Shown here in pieces: positions 34,326-44,889 of a DNA stretch of 64,000 nucleotides; positions within the stretch are counted from its first letter, which is position 1; the number at the start of each line of letters is the position of its first letter. The stretch is taken from assembly GCA_007570785.1 (NCBI GenBank), contig ML662465.1:4289902-4353901 (forward strand), read 5' to 3'. A program made the position numbers and the translations under genes. Source of the DNA: Antilocapra americana. Taxonomy: Eukaryota > Chordata > Mammalia > Artiodactyla > Antilocapridae. A model generated the notes under the pieces. It was not told the DNA's origin, ran no database searches, and saw only the letters and a program-made list of their open reading frames with translations.

Positions 34326-34401
34326 CAATGTGTGTGCTTAGCTGCCCAGTTGTGTCCCCCTCTTTGCGACCCCATGGAGCCTGCCAGCCTCCTCTGTCCA
34401 T
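34326..34401 (-). mobile_element. Bov-A fragment
   Basis: 'tgtgtgcttagctgcccagttgtg' to 'ctcctctgtccatgg' is a short piece of an antisense Bov-A unit inside the old L1. Confidence 0.75.
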
Positions 34402-34552
34402 GGTGATAAGTATCACCAAATTACCTTTCCAAGAGACTGCCAATTTATGCCCTGGCCAACAATTTATGAAAGCATCTATTTTCTCTTATTCCTTTTTGAC
34501 ACTATTAAGCACTTTTTAGCCATGCCACTGATGTAATGGTATCAACACTTTT

Positions 34553-34632
34553 TAAAATATTTATTTTTAATAGATTGATGATTGTTTTATGATATTGGTT
34601 CAATTTCTGTCATACAGCAACATGAATTAACC
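34553..34632 (-). mobile_element. Ruminant L1 3'-end insertion with 14-bp target duplication
   Basis: An 80-bp antisense L1 3' UTR piece ('gatattggttcaatttctgtcatacagc') is flanked by exact copies of GTATCAACACTTTT at 34,539-34,552 and 34,633-34,646. It lies inside the older antisense L1. Confidence 0.8.
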
Positions 34633-35364
34633 GTATCAACACTTTTGATCTTTGTCAACCTGTTATCTCATTTTAATTTGTATTTCTTTAGTCACTAGTG
34701 AGGTTGAGAGACTTTTTATGTGTTTATAAGCAATTTGGATATCTTTTTTGTGAACTATGTGTTTACATCCTTTGTCCAATTTTAAGCTATTCATATTTTC
34801 CCTTTATTTATGAGCTCTTTGATATTAAAGAAAGTGGGGGGGGTTGTAGTCTGAATTTTTTTCACTTTTTTCTAGCATGTTATCTATCTTTAAACTTATT
34901 CTACGTTGTTTTTATACTATGTAGCTATTTCCATTTTTATGTAGCCGTTTTTTCCCTATTCAGCTTCTGAGTTTTGTGGATTGCTTAGAAAGATTTTCTT
35001 TGATTCAAAATTATATGTGTGTGTACCCATGCCTAAGTTTTCTTATTCTTTGTTTCATTTATTTACATTTAAATTGTTTATTTGTCTGGAATTTATCTGG
35101 TGTAAGGAATCAGATAAGCACCCAGCTTTATGTTTTCTTAAATGGCTAGGCAATTACCTGAGAATCGATGACTACATCATATGATTTTATTTCTTTCCTC
35201 TCTGATTTGAAATACAGCTTTACCATACACTAGCTTCTCAGATGCACTTAACCTGTTTCTGAATTCTCACCTGTTTCATTAATCTGTCTTTCTTTTCATG
35301 TACCAGTACCAAACATTTTTCATAAATGCAGCTTTATAATATGCTTCAGTGCATACTAGGGTTA

Positions 35365-35401
35365 CAAAGCGTCAGTCACAACTTTGTGACTAAACCACCA
35401 C
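35365..35401 (+). mobile_element. 37-bp SINE 3'-end insertion with 13-bp target duplication
   Basis: The insert resembles the last bases of a Bov-tA/Bov-A element ('caaagcgtcagtcacaac...ctaaaccaccac'). It is flanked by exact CATACTAGGGTTA copies at 35,352-35,364 and 35,402-35,414, so it is an extreme 5' truncation rather than a decayed longer copy. Confidence 0.8.
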
Positions 35402-35973
35402 CATACTAGGGTTAATCCTTCTTTATTACTTTTCTTCTTCAGAATTTTCCTGGCTAGCCTCACTTGTTTATTTTTCCATTTGAACTTTAGACTCTGTCTA
35501 CTTTCATGAAAACCCCATAATGTATTTTTATTGATATAAAGTTAAAAATAAAGGTTAATTTAGGGAGGATATGTATTTTCACACCATTAAATCTTCTTAT
35601 TGATGAACATGGTATATATTTTCATTTGCTTCTTCTTCCATCTTTGTTGTTGCTGACATTATAAAAGCGAGTATTGACACTCTTTTGAGTACAGTATTTT
35701 TCTTTCTTTTTTTTCTAGCTTTCTTGTTCTGAAACATAAAAATGCTGTTGACTTTTGATATTTGTCTTGCAATCAACCACCTTCCTGGCTTAATTCATTC
35801 TGTATAAGAGATTTTTTTGAAAGTTTTTCCAGTAGTACTCTTGGGTTGTCTAGGTATGTAATTATATTACCTGTGAATATCATCATATTGTCTTCACGTT
35901 GGAATTCTTAAACTAATTTTTAAATCTTGGGTTCATCTAGAACAATGTTTAAAAATAACTGTTAAAAAAGCTA

Positions 35974-36258
35974 AGGGCTTCCCTGGTGCTCTAGTGGCTA
36001 AGAATCCACCTGCCAATGCAGGGGACATGGGTTCCATCCCTGGTCTGGGATAATTCCACATGCCAGGGAGCAATTAAGCCCGTGTGCCACAACTATTGAG
36101 CCTGTGCTCTAGAGCCCAGGAGCCACAACTACTGAAGCCCGGGCACCCTAGAATCTGTGCTCTGCAACAAGAGAAGCTCCTGCAATGAGAAGCCCGAGCA
36201 CTGCAATGAAGAGTAGTCCCACGCACAGCACAGCCAAAAATCAATCAATCAATCTTTA
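35974..36258 (+). mobile_element. ART2A/CHR-type SINE, long form
   Basis: 'gggcttccctggtgctctagtgg' through 'gccacaactactgaagcccggg' to a (TCAA)n tail. The flanks 'ttaaaaaagct' and 'ttaaaaatgct' are a probable, slightly diverged target duplication. Confidence 0.9.
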
Positions 36259-36261
36259 AAA

Positions 36262-36515
36262 ATGCTGAATGATACTCGATACTCCGTAATGACCTATAGG
36301 GGAAAAGAATCTAAGAGAGTAGATACCACAACTAGAGAGTAGCCCCCACTCTCCACAACTAGAGAAAGCCCACACAGAGCAATGAAGACTCAGCATAGCC
36401 AAAACATAAATAGATTAAAAAGAGTGGATATATGTACATGTACAACTGATTCACTTTACACCTGAAACTAGCACAACATTGTAAATCAACTATACCCCAA
36501 TACATTTTTTAAAAA
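36262..36515 (+). mobile_element. Ruminant L1 3' end with inserted CHR fragment
   Basis: 'ccgtaatgacctataggggaaaagaatct' and 'acacctgaaactagcacaacattgtaaatcaac' are the L1-BT 3' UTR. Between them (about 36,327-36,425) sits a CHR-type 3' piece ('ccacaactagagagtagcccccac' to 'catagccaaaac'). The stretch 36,515-36,860 after it is unclassified. Confidence 0.75.
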
Positions 36516-37020
36516 ATTTACTGAGGTGTCTTTATAAAATAGAAATTTCAATAAATGAAGAAAAGCTGAATGAATGACAAAGTGAATACACACGTGCAAC
36601 TCCACACATCCCCCTCCCAGTTTCCATTCTTACACCCCTCCCCACAGGAAACCACTTCTCTGTTGCAAACAGCTTGTATGCATTATGGTTTTAAGATGCT
36701 ACTGGATTCTGGTTTATGTGTGAAGATTATACTGGCTTTGTGGGAAAAGCTGACTTTCTTTTCTCTATGTATTAGGTTTAAAATAACTAAATTGCCAATA
36801 TTCAACTGTTTTGAAACTTCAAAGATAGCAATTGCATGGAAAAAAATTTAAATAGATGGAAGGACATTCAGAATACCTAACATTGTTAAGATGGCAACAC
36901 TCCTCAAGTTGGTTGAGAGATTTAACACAACTATATTGGAATACCAGCTCGATTGTTTATAGAAATTGACAAGCTGATCCTAAAATTTATGTGGAAATAA
37001 AAGGGACAGAGAATAGCCAA

Positions 37021-37222
37021 AGTGAAAGTGAAGTCACTGAGTCATGTTCGACTCTTTGTGACCCCACGGACTGTAGCCTTCTAGGCTCCTCAGTCCAAGG
37101 AATTTTCCAGGCAAGAGTATTGGAGTGGGTTGCCATTTCCTTTCCAGGGGATCTTCCCGACCCAGGGATTGAATCCGGGTCTCCCATATTGCAGGCAGAC
37201 GCATTACTGTCTGGGTCACCAG
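37021..37222 (-). mobile_element. Bov-tA SINE
   Basis: 'tgaaagtgaagtcactgagtc' to 'tgtctgggtcaccag', antisense, within the old L1. The L1 words 'aatagccaaag' and 'aatagtcaaag' on the two sides look like the target duplication. Confidence 0.9.
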
Positions 37223-37833
37223 AATAGTCAAAGCCATCTAGAAAAAGAACACATTTGGAGGGCTCATATTTCTTGATTTCAAAAGTTACTACAAAACAGT
37301 AATTAACACTTTGATAGACATAGATATCAACATAAAGATCAATGGAAAAGAATTGAGAATTGGGAAATAAGCCCTCATATTTACAATCACTTGATTTTTC
37401 AACAAGGATATTAAAACAATTAAATGAGTGAAAGAGTAGTCTTTTCAGTGAATGGTGCTGGGAAAACAGGATGGTCAAATGCAAAAGAATGAAGCTTGAT
37501 TCCTAACTTTCACATGTACAAACGTTAACTCAAGGTGAATCAAAGACCTAAATGTAAGAACTAAACCTGTAACATGCTTAGAAGAAAGCACAGGAGTAAA
37601 TCTTTATGATCTTGGATCTGACAATGGTTTCTTAGACATGAAACTAAAAGCACAAACAAAACAACAAAATAAATAAATTCAGTAAAGTGGACTTCATGAA
37701 AATTAGAAACTTTAGTGCATCAAAGGACATTACCAAGAAAGTGAAAAAAAAATTAATGGAAAAATAATTTCAAATCATGTATTTGATGAAGGACTTGTAT
37801 AAGGAACTCTTAAAACTCAATAATAAGATACAT

Positions 37834-39585
37834 AACCATGCACAGCAAAGGAAACCATAAACAAAACAAAAAGACAACCTATGGAATGGAAGGAAATATT
37901 TGTAAACAATACGACCAACAAGGGCTTAATTTCCAAAATATACAAACAGCTCACACAACTAATATCAAGAAATGAAAAAACCCAATCAAATGAAAAAAAA
38001 ATTGGCAGAAGACCTAAATAGATACTTCCCCAAAGAAGACATACAGATGGCCAACAAGCACATGAAAATGTATTCAACATTGCTAGAGAAATACAAATCT
38101 AAATTACAGTGAGGTTATCACCTCACCCCAGTCAGAATGGCCACCCTCAAAAAGTCTACAGAAAATAAATTCTGGAGGAGATGTGGAGAAATGGGAACCT
38201 TCTCACATTGTTGGTGAGAACGTAAACTGGTACAGCTACTATAGAGAATAACATGGAGTATCGAAGAAAAACCCAGAATTATATGATCTAGTAACCCCAA
38301 TTCTCACATCCATATGTGACCACTGGAAAAACCATAGCTTTGACTATACAGGCCTTTGTTGGCAAACTAATGTCTCTGCTTTTTAATATGCTGCCTAGGT
38401 CGGTCATAGCTTTTCTTCCAAGGAGCAAGCGTCTTTTAATTTCACGGCTGCGGTCACCATCTGCAGTGATTTTGGAGCCCAAGAAAATAAAGTCTGTCAC
38501 TGTTTCCATTGTTTTCCCATCTATTGGACCATAAAGATGGTTCATTAAAGAGAGAGTTGGACCATAAAGAAGGCTGAGTGTCGAAGAATTGATTCTTTTG
38601 AACTGTGGTGTTGGAGAAGACTCTTGAGAGTCCCTTGGACTGCAAGGAGATCAAACCAGTCAATTAAAAGGAAATCAATCCTGAATATTCATTGGAAGGG
38701 ACTGATGCTGAAGCTGAAGCTCCTATACTTTGGCCACCTCATGCGAAGAGCTGACTCATTGGAAAAGACCCTGATGCTGGCAAAGATTGAAGGCAGGAGG
38801 AGAAGCAGACAACAGAGGACAAGATGGTTGGATGGCATCACCGACACAATGGACACGAGTTTGAGCAAGCTCTGGGAGATGGTGGAGGACAGGGAGGCCT
38901 GGCATGCTTCAGTCCATGGGGTTGCAAAGAGTCAGACACGACTGAGTGACTGAACAACTAGCAGTCCTAATCTTGGCCACATATGCAGAAAAAGAAACCC
39001 TCTAATTTAAAAAGATACATGCGCTCTAATGTTCATAGCAGCACTATTTACAATAGCCAAGACATGGAAGCAACCTAAGTGTCCATTGACAGATGAATGG
39101 ATAAAGAAGATGTAAATACACACACACACACTGGAATATTACTCAGCCCTAAAAAGAATGAAAGAATGAGATAATGCAATTTGCAGCAACATGGATGAAT
39201 TTAGAGATTATTACACTAAGTAAGGTAGACTAAGAAAGAAAAATATCATTATGTCACTCATTTGTGGAATCAAAAAGATAATACATATGAACTTATTTAC
39301 AAAACAGAAATGACTCAAAGACATAGAAAACGGATTATGGTTAATAAAGGGGAAGGAGGAGAGGGATAAATTAGAAGTTTGGGATTAACAGATACTAACT
39401 ACTATATTTTAAAATGGATAAACAACAAAGCCTTACTGTATAGCACAGAGAACTATATTTGATATCTTGTAATACCCTATAATGGAAAAGAATCTGAAAA
39501 AGAACATATATATGAATCACTTTGCTATACACCTGAAACTAACACAAGTTTGTAAATGGATTATACTTGAAATTTAAAAGAGAAC
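37834..39585 (+). mobile_element. L1-BT-like LINE 3' part, middle layer of nest
   Basis: A younger ruminant L1 3' part ('agacatacagatggccaacaagcac', 'aatagccaagacatggaagcaacc', 'acacctgaaactaacacaag') sits inside the older L1. It is itself split by the BovB copy at 38,291-38,965. Confidence 0.75.
38291..38965. mobile_element. BovB LINE 3' part with 5' inversion (twin priming)
   Basis: 38,291-38,535 is BovB in antisense. 38,549-38,965 is BovB in sense. Together they cover adjacent parts of the BovB C-terminal region, meeting around the 'gatgtgagagttgg' word. This head-to-head structure is the classic result of twin priming. A 14-bp direct repeat, TTGGACCATAAAGA (38,524-38,537 and 38,557-38,570), marks the junction. 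Confidence 0.8.
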
Positions 39586-39865
39586 CATAACTCAAATAAG
39601 AAATGTGAAAAGCATCTGTAAGACATTTCTTCAGGACAAATGGCCAATAAGTACATGAAAATATGGCTCAACATCATTAGTCATGAGGGAAATGAAAAAA
39701 AAAATCAATGAGATATCACTTCACATGTACTAGAATCGCTATAACAAAAAAAAAGACAGGTAATAACGAATGCTGACAAAAATGTGGAAAAACTGACACC
39801 CTCATACACTACGGGTGAGAATATTAGAGAGTTTGGCCACTTTGAAAACAGTCTAGCAGTGCCTT

Positions 39866-39910
39866 GAAAAATTTAACATAAAAAAAAAAAAAAAAGAAAA
39901 ATTTAACATA
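39866..39910 (+). mobile_element. Poly(A)-only insertion with 15-bp target duplication
   Basis: GAAAAATTTAACATA occurs at 39,866-39,880 and again at 39,896-39,910, with exactly fifteen A between. The copies are identical. This is what target-primed insertion of a poly(A) tail with no body would leave. Confidence 0.7.
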
Positions 39911-40529
39911 GAGTTACCACATGACCCATGAACTTCACTTCTAAGTATACACCCAAGAGACGTAAAAACATATGTCCACATGAAAATTTGTACACAGATG
40001 TTTTTAACAGTTCTATTTATAGTAGTCAAAATGTAGAAATAACTCAAATATCTATTGACTGATCAATATGCAAAGAAATGTGGTAGATCCACTCAATGGA
40101 AGATGATCAGGCTATGAAAAGGAACGAATTACTGACACCACCCACGACATGAATGAGTCTTGAACACACTACCATAATGGAAAGAAGTCATACGGGAAAG
40201 ATTCCATATTACTAATATATGATTCCATTTGTATGAAATATCCAGAATAGGCAAATCCATAGAGTCACAAAGTAGATCAGCAGTTGCTTGGGGCTGGGCT
40301 GGAGAAAGTTGGTGACCTGGGGGTAATGGATATTGGGGTTTCTTCCTGGGGAGTGAAAAATGTTGATTATGGTAATGGCCGCACAAGTCTGTGAATATAC
40401 TAAAAACTATTGTAGTGTATACTTTAAATGCATGAATTATAGGGTATCACAAGAAAGCTGTTAGCAGAAACACGTCATGTCATATGGTTCAACCCAATAT
40501 TGTCCAATGTCTTGTTTCTAAAGTTTCTT

Positions 40530-40731
40530 TTAAAAATATTTATTTATTCATCTGCCTTGGGTCTTAGATGTGGCACTTGGGATCTTCCTTGCTGTGTGCA
40601 GGGTCTTGAGTTGTGGCATAAGCACTCTTAGTTGTGGCATGTGGGATCTAGTTCCCTGACCAGGCATCAAACCCAGGCCCCCTGCACTGGGAGCTCAGAG
40701 TCTTAGCCACCAGGCCACCAGGGAGGTCCCC
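40530..40731 (-). mobile_element. ART2A/CHR-type SINE
   Basis: 'tttatttattcatctgcc...gtcttagatgtggcac' to 'ccaccaggccaccagggaggtccc', antisense with its tail at the left. Confidence 0.88.
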
Positions 40732-40739
40732 CAATATCT

Positions 40740-42100
40740 TAAATAGCACCAGCTTATATGGTATGGCTTGAAGAACTGAATCTAGGAAGAGAAGAGGGAG
40801 TATAAAGATCACCTGCATGAGAAGGTAGAAAAGGAGGCAACCAGTGGGAGCAGCATGGGGGCTGGTTTGCTTTTTGAGGAGAGGACTTAGACTTCCCGTA
40901 TAGGAAGAGGAGAAAAAAGCAGCAGAGAAGAAGATGTTGAAGAAACAGGAACAAGGTTGATGGATGACTTCCAGAGTCATGGTGGAAGCAATCACCTGGG
41001 AAGGAGTCCAGCCTCTCTCCCGTAAGACGGGAAGAAAGAGGGAGAGGATGAATTCAAATACGAATTAGTTGATGGTGCAGGGAATTTTTTTTTTCTTCCT
41101 ACTGGCCTCAATTTTTTCTGGAAAGAAGGCAAAATCGTTTGTAAAAATGAAAGAAGAGAGAGCAAGGTTGTAGGTTTGAAGAGAGGGAAAAGTTGGGGCT
41201 TAGTAAGGGGAATGAATGAGGAAACCCAGGGGTCTGGGAGGGCTTGAGGGCTTGAAGATCTGGCTGCCAGCAGAGGAATGGACTCTGAAGTGATGCTGAG
41301 ACATGACCCCTGCAGATCCCTGGAGCCTCGTTCATTTGGGAGCCATCTCCTCCTGAGTCATTCCTGCTTCAGGCCAGACAACCCCAATTCTTTCAACATT
41401 ACTCATACATTTTGGCTTTGAGCCTCTTACTCTCTGGACAGCCTCCTCTGAACCGGCTGCCTTTGGCAACCTTTCTCCCAGAACAGAATGTTCTTTGTTG
41501 GTGAGCGCTGATCCAAGTCCACCTCCCTGATTCTGAGCCCTATGCTTTCATTAATTCAACCTAGGATGACCATATTCCACTTGGCAGCCTCATGGCATTG
41601 GGTCAGTGCCAAATAAATACAAGGAGCAGACAGAAATCTACCTGGTAATATATCAGCCTCCCGCCTTGTTAGGCAGGGGAGAAAGTGGGGCGGGAGGAGA
41701 CCAGCAGTTTGTCAAAGAAGTTAGAAAGATGTTTAACAAGGTGACTGGTGAACGTCTAAAGGTGTAGGATCAGGGATCAGGGTGAAAACACATATGTGGG
41801 CCATTCCCCCAGGGTGCGTAAGGCCAGCCAGATGGGCACGTCACCCATCACCTTGAACCTAGTTACTGAACACAGCCAGTCAAGCACATTTACCCTGGAG
41901 ATCCACAGCCCATTGGGGTTCAGGAGTGTCACAAGAGAAAGGGGAAGGTGCAAGGGAACCCTAGGAAATATCTTTCAATCTCAGCTGCTGGAGTTACACA
42001 GGCATTACGACTGGTCCAAGTCTCTAAGCACCAGAAGGTATAGAATCCCTGATTCTAGAAGGAGTAGGATAAACATGGTAGAAGGAACACTGCCTTTGGT
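40740..42100. other. Mostly unique intergenic sequence
   Basis: A purine-rich patch (40,790-41,230) is followed by unique sequence. I recognise no repeat or gene in most of it. A consensus steroid-receptor palindrome lies at 41,480-41,494. The 119-codon plus-strand frame at 41,796-42,155 runs into a BovB end and has no known domain. Confidence 0.5.
41480..41494. promoter_or_regulatory. Palindromic glucocorticoid/androgen response element match
   Basis: AGAACAGAATGTTCT is an exact match to the full palindromic AGAACAnnnTGTTCT consensus bound by GR, AR, PR and MR. It lies in non-repeat sequence about 24 kb upstream of the TNRC6A promoter. Function is unknown. Confidence 0.4.
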
Positions 42101-42102
42101 GT

Positions 42103-42304
42103 CAGATAAGACCCTGACGCTGGGGAAGATTGAAGGCAGGAGGAGAGGGGCATGACAGAGGATAAGACAGTAGGATGACATCACTGACTCAATGGACATG
42201 AGTTTGAGCAAATTCTAGGAGACAGCGAAGGGCAGGGAAGCCTGGTATGCTGCAGTCCATGGGGTGGCAAAGAGTCAGACATGACTTAGTGACTGAACTA
42301 CAAG
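42103..42304 (+). mobile_element. BovB LINE, 3' end
   Basis: 'gataagaccctgacgctggggaagattg' to 'agtgactgaactacaagc' is the last 200 bp of BovB. Confidence 0.85.
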
Positions 42305-42309
42305 CAGAT

Positions 42310-42440
42310 TTCAAGCCCATCTCTGCTACTTATCTGCTGTATAACTCCAGAATTTGGCATGCTGCTTAGCCACTCAGAGCCTCAGTTTCCACATCTGTAG
42401 AATGGAAATTAATCACATCTACCCTCAGGGCTGGTGGTTG
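42310..42440 (+). mobile_element. MIR fragment
   Basis: 'tgcttagccactcagagcctcagtttccacatctgtagaatgg' is the MIR core in sense, next to the BovB 3' end. Confidence 0.7.
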
Positions 42441-42916
42441 AGGAAATGGTACCAGTGGCCATTCAGTCACTCTCTAGTTCATTTCTGGGTCTTTATTTTG
42501 GCAATTCCCTCAGAAGTACATTTTACACAACCCAGATTTGCCTGAATAGTTCCTGGTCATCCTTCACTCCTCATCTGGCTCTCTTCTATCTCCTGCAAAC
42601 CCTCTTGGATTAGATATCCTTCTCCTTGCTTGCTTTGCTCCTCCATTCCCAGGACTGACTGCACCACATCAGAACTCATTACCTGTCTCTTCCCAGGTCT
42701 GTGGAGGCAGGAACAGGATCTCGCCATCAACATACCCCGAGTTCAAGGCACATACCAGGCACACAGCAGATAAGCGTTGAAGAGATGCAGTTTCGAAGAT
42801 GAAGCGAGAATAATGCATGATTAGCCCATACCTCCCAAAATGCACTAGGAAGACAAAGGAATACTTATCCACTTCCTAACCTCCTTACAGGTGCTTTGGA
42901 TTCCTTAAAACTCCCC

Positions 42917-43080
42917 AGGGGCTTCCTTTGGTCCAGAAGCTAAGACTCCACATTCCCAATGAAATAGGCCCAGGTTCATTCCCTGGTCAGGGAACTAGAT
43001 TCCACACATTACAACTAAGAGTTAACATGCCAAAACTAAAGATCCTACATGTCACAACTAAGTTAATTAATTAATTTAAA
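42917..43080 (+). mobile_element. ART2A/CHR-type SINE
   Basis: 'ggggcttcctttggtccagaagc' to 'cacaactaagttaattaatta'; diverged and internally shortened. Confidence 0.8.
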
Positions 43081-43114
43081 AAATTCTCCCAAAGCCTGTG
43101 GGGAGAATCCAGAG

Positions 43115-43325
43115 AAGAGAGCACAACCTCTGGAAACGGAATGCATGAGTTTCTCTCCTGCCTCTGTCACTCACCAGCTATATGACTTACCCTATCTGTG
43201 CCTCAGTTTACTCATCTGTGAAATGAGTCATAGGTTGCCATGGAGATTAAATAAGCTATTCTTGCCATTACACTTGTAACAATGTCTGGAAAGGAGTAAA
43301 TACCATAAAATATTTAATAAACATC
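43115..43325 (+). mobile_element. MIR SINE
   Basis: 'cagctatatgacttaccctatctgtgcctcagtttactcatctgtgaaatg' is one of the best-preserved MIR cores in the window. It ends 'ataaaatatttaataaac'. Positions 43,330-43,870 show nothing else. Confidence 0.8.
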
Positions 43326-43877
43326 CAGAAAACTCCCCACACCAGTACTCTTGGCTGTCCTGCCATGTTCCTTCTCTCCTCCTTCAGCTGCCTGTGATGA
43401 TCTCCCACTATTGTTGATAACAAAACAGCTTGTCTTGTGGAGTCTAGGCAACCTCTATCTCAGTTAGATTGCAATCAGCTACACTCTTACTGAAATCACA
43501 GCTTCTCACTCTTTAATGTGTCACTCGGTCAACTGAGGATCTTAAGAATTCTGATTTGGAAGCTGGGGCAGGCCTGAAACGCTCCATTTCTAACAAGCTC
43601 TCAGGTGTTGTAAGTCCACGGACCACACTGAACGCTAGGATTCCTTTTTCTCACAGGTAAGTGAAAAACAAGCATATTAACAAAAGTGAGAAAGAAGATT
43701 AGAATGAAAGAAATCAAAAGATCCCCAAACATAGGTAGTTTCTACCATTGTTTTTTGCATTTTAATGTTGTCAGTGTCTATGATTCTCTTGGCCACAAAA
43801 TGGTTGCTTTGGCTCTAGCCATCAAGTCCAAGATCCAGGCAGAAAGAAGACCGAGTGGGTCAAGAGGAGGACCAGAT

Positions 43878-44008
43878 CTTTTTTTTTTTTTTTTGGCTGC
43901 ACTGTGCCTTTTGGCAGTGCATGGGACCTAGTTCCCTGACCAAGAATTGAATCCAGATAACCTGGACTAGGAGCTCAGAGTCTTAACCACTAGACCACCG
44001 GGGAAGTC
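43878..44008 (-). mobile_element. ART2A/CHR-type SINE, short form
   Basis: A poly(T) start then 'ggctgcactgtgccttttgg' to 'ccactagaccaccggggaagtc', antisense. Confidence 0.88.
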
Positions 44009-44164
44009 TCAGAGGGCCAGTTCTGAGCCTGCCTCTTTAGCACAAAAGCAAAAGCTATCCTACACAGCTCTGACAGAACTCTGCTTACATCTCATCAGCA
44101 AGAGTGCTGTCACATGGCCACCGCTAGCTTCAAGGAAGCTTGGGAAGGTGTTTGAGCACAGTCC

Positions 44165-44780
44165 TGCCCCAAAACGACTTTATTTTCTTGGGCTCCAAAA
44201 TCATGGCAGACAGTGACTCCAGCCATGAAATTAAAAGATGTTTGCTCCTTGGAAGGAAAGTTATGACCAACCTAGACAGCATATTAAAAAGCAGAGACAT
44301 TACTCTGCCAACAAAAGTCCGTCTAGTCAAGGCTATAGTTTTTCCAGTAGTCGTGTATGGATGTAAGAGTTGGACCATAAAGAAGGCTGAGCACCAAAGA
44401 ATTAATGCTTTTGAACTGTGGTGTTGGAGAAGACTCTAGGGAGTCCCTTGGACTGCAAGGAAATCAAACCAGTCAATCCTAAAGGAAATCAGTCCTGAAT
44501 ATTCATTGGAAGGGACTGATGCTGAAGCTGAAGCTCCAATACTTTGTCTACCTGATACGAAGAGCTGACTCACTGGAAAAGACCCTGATGCTGGGAAAGA
44601 TTGAAGGCAGGAGGAGAAGGGGATGACAGAGGATGAGATGGTTGGCTGGCATCACCAACTCGATGGACATGAGTTTGAGCAGGCTCTGAGAGCTGGTTAT
44701 GGCAGAGAGGCCTGGCATGAAGCAGTCCCTGGGGTCGCAAAGAGTCGGACAAAACTGAGTGACTGAACTCAACTGAACTG
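44165..44780 (+). mobile_element. BovB LINE, 5'-truncated
   Basis: It starts at the 'gactttattttcttgggctcc' word and runs through the C-terminal coding region to 'gactgaactcaactgaactg'. The flanks 'tgccccaaaac' and 'tgcccaaaac' are a probable target duplication. Confidence 0.85.
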
Positions 44781-44889
44781 CCCAAAACAAAATGGAAAAG
44801 AAAGAGAGGAATGGAAAAGGGATAAGCAACTGGCAATATAAGCTAGTTTGTGCATATGCCCAAATTCATGTACACACTTCTTGTCACTC

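Larger units (their letters stand above)
34180..35965 (-). mobile_element. Old L1, antisense
   Basis: Antisense L1 ORF2/3' text is seen throughout ('tttgtatttctttagtcactagtgaggttgagag', 'catgtaccagtaccaaacatttttcat', 'aggtatgtaattatattacctgtgaat'). It is interrupted by three small insertions listed separately. No intact frame. Confidence 0.65.
36862..40465 (+). mobile_element. Old L1 ORF2/3' end, outer layer of a three-level nest
   Basis: The old L1 runs 36,862-37,833 ('aggataatacc' style ORF2 text such as 'ttcagtgaatggtgctgggaaaac') and resumes at 39,590 to its 3' end near 40,465 ('gtagtgtatactttaaatgcatgaattatag'). A younger L1 copy fills the middle. A Bov-tA also interrupts the first half. 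All frames are broken. Confidence 0.7.

Noticed and set aside
36987..37484. 165-codon minus-strand frame
   Set aside because: Composed of a Bov-tA SINE and antisense old L1; no gene-like feature.
41796..42155. 119-codon plus-strand frame
   Set aside because: Its right part is BovB 3' sequence and its left part has no recognisable domain or promoter.
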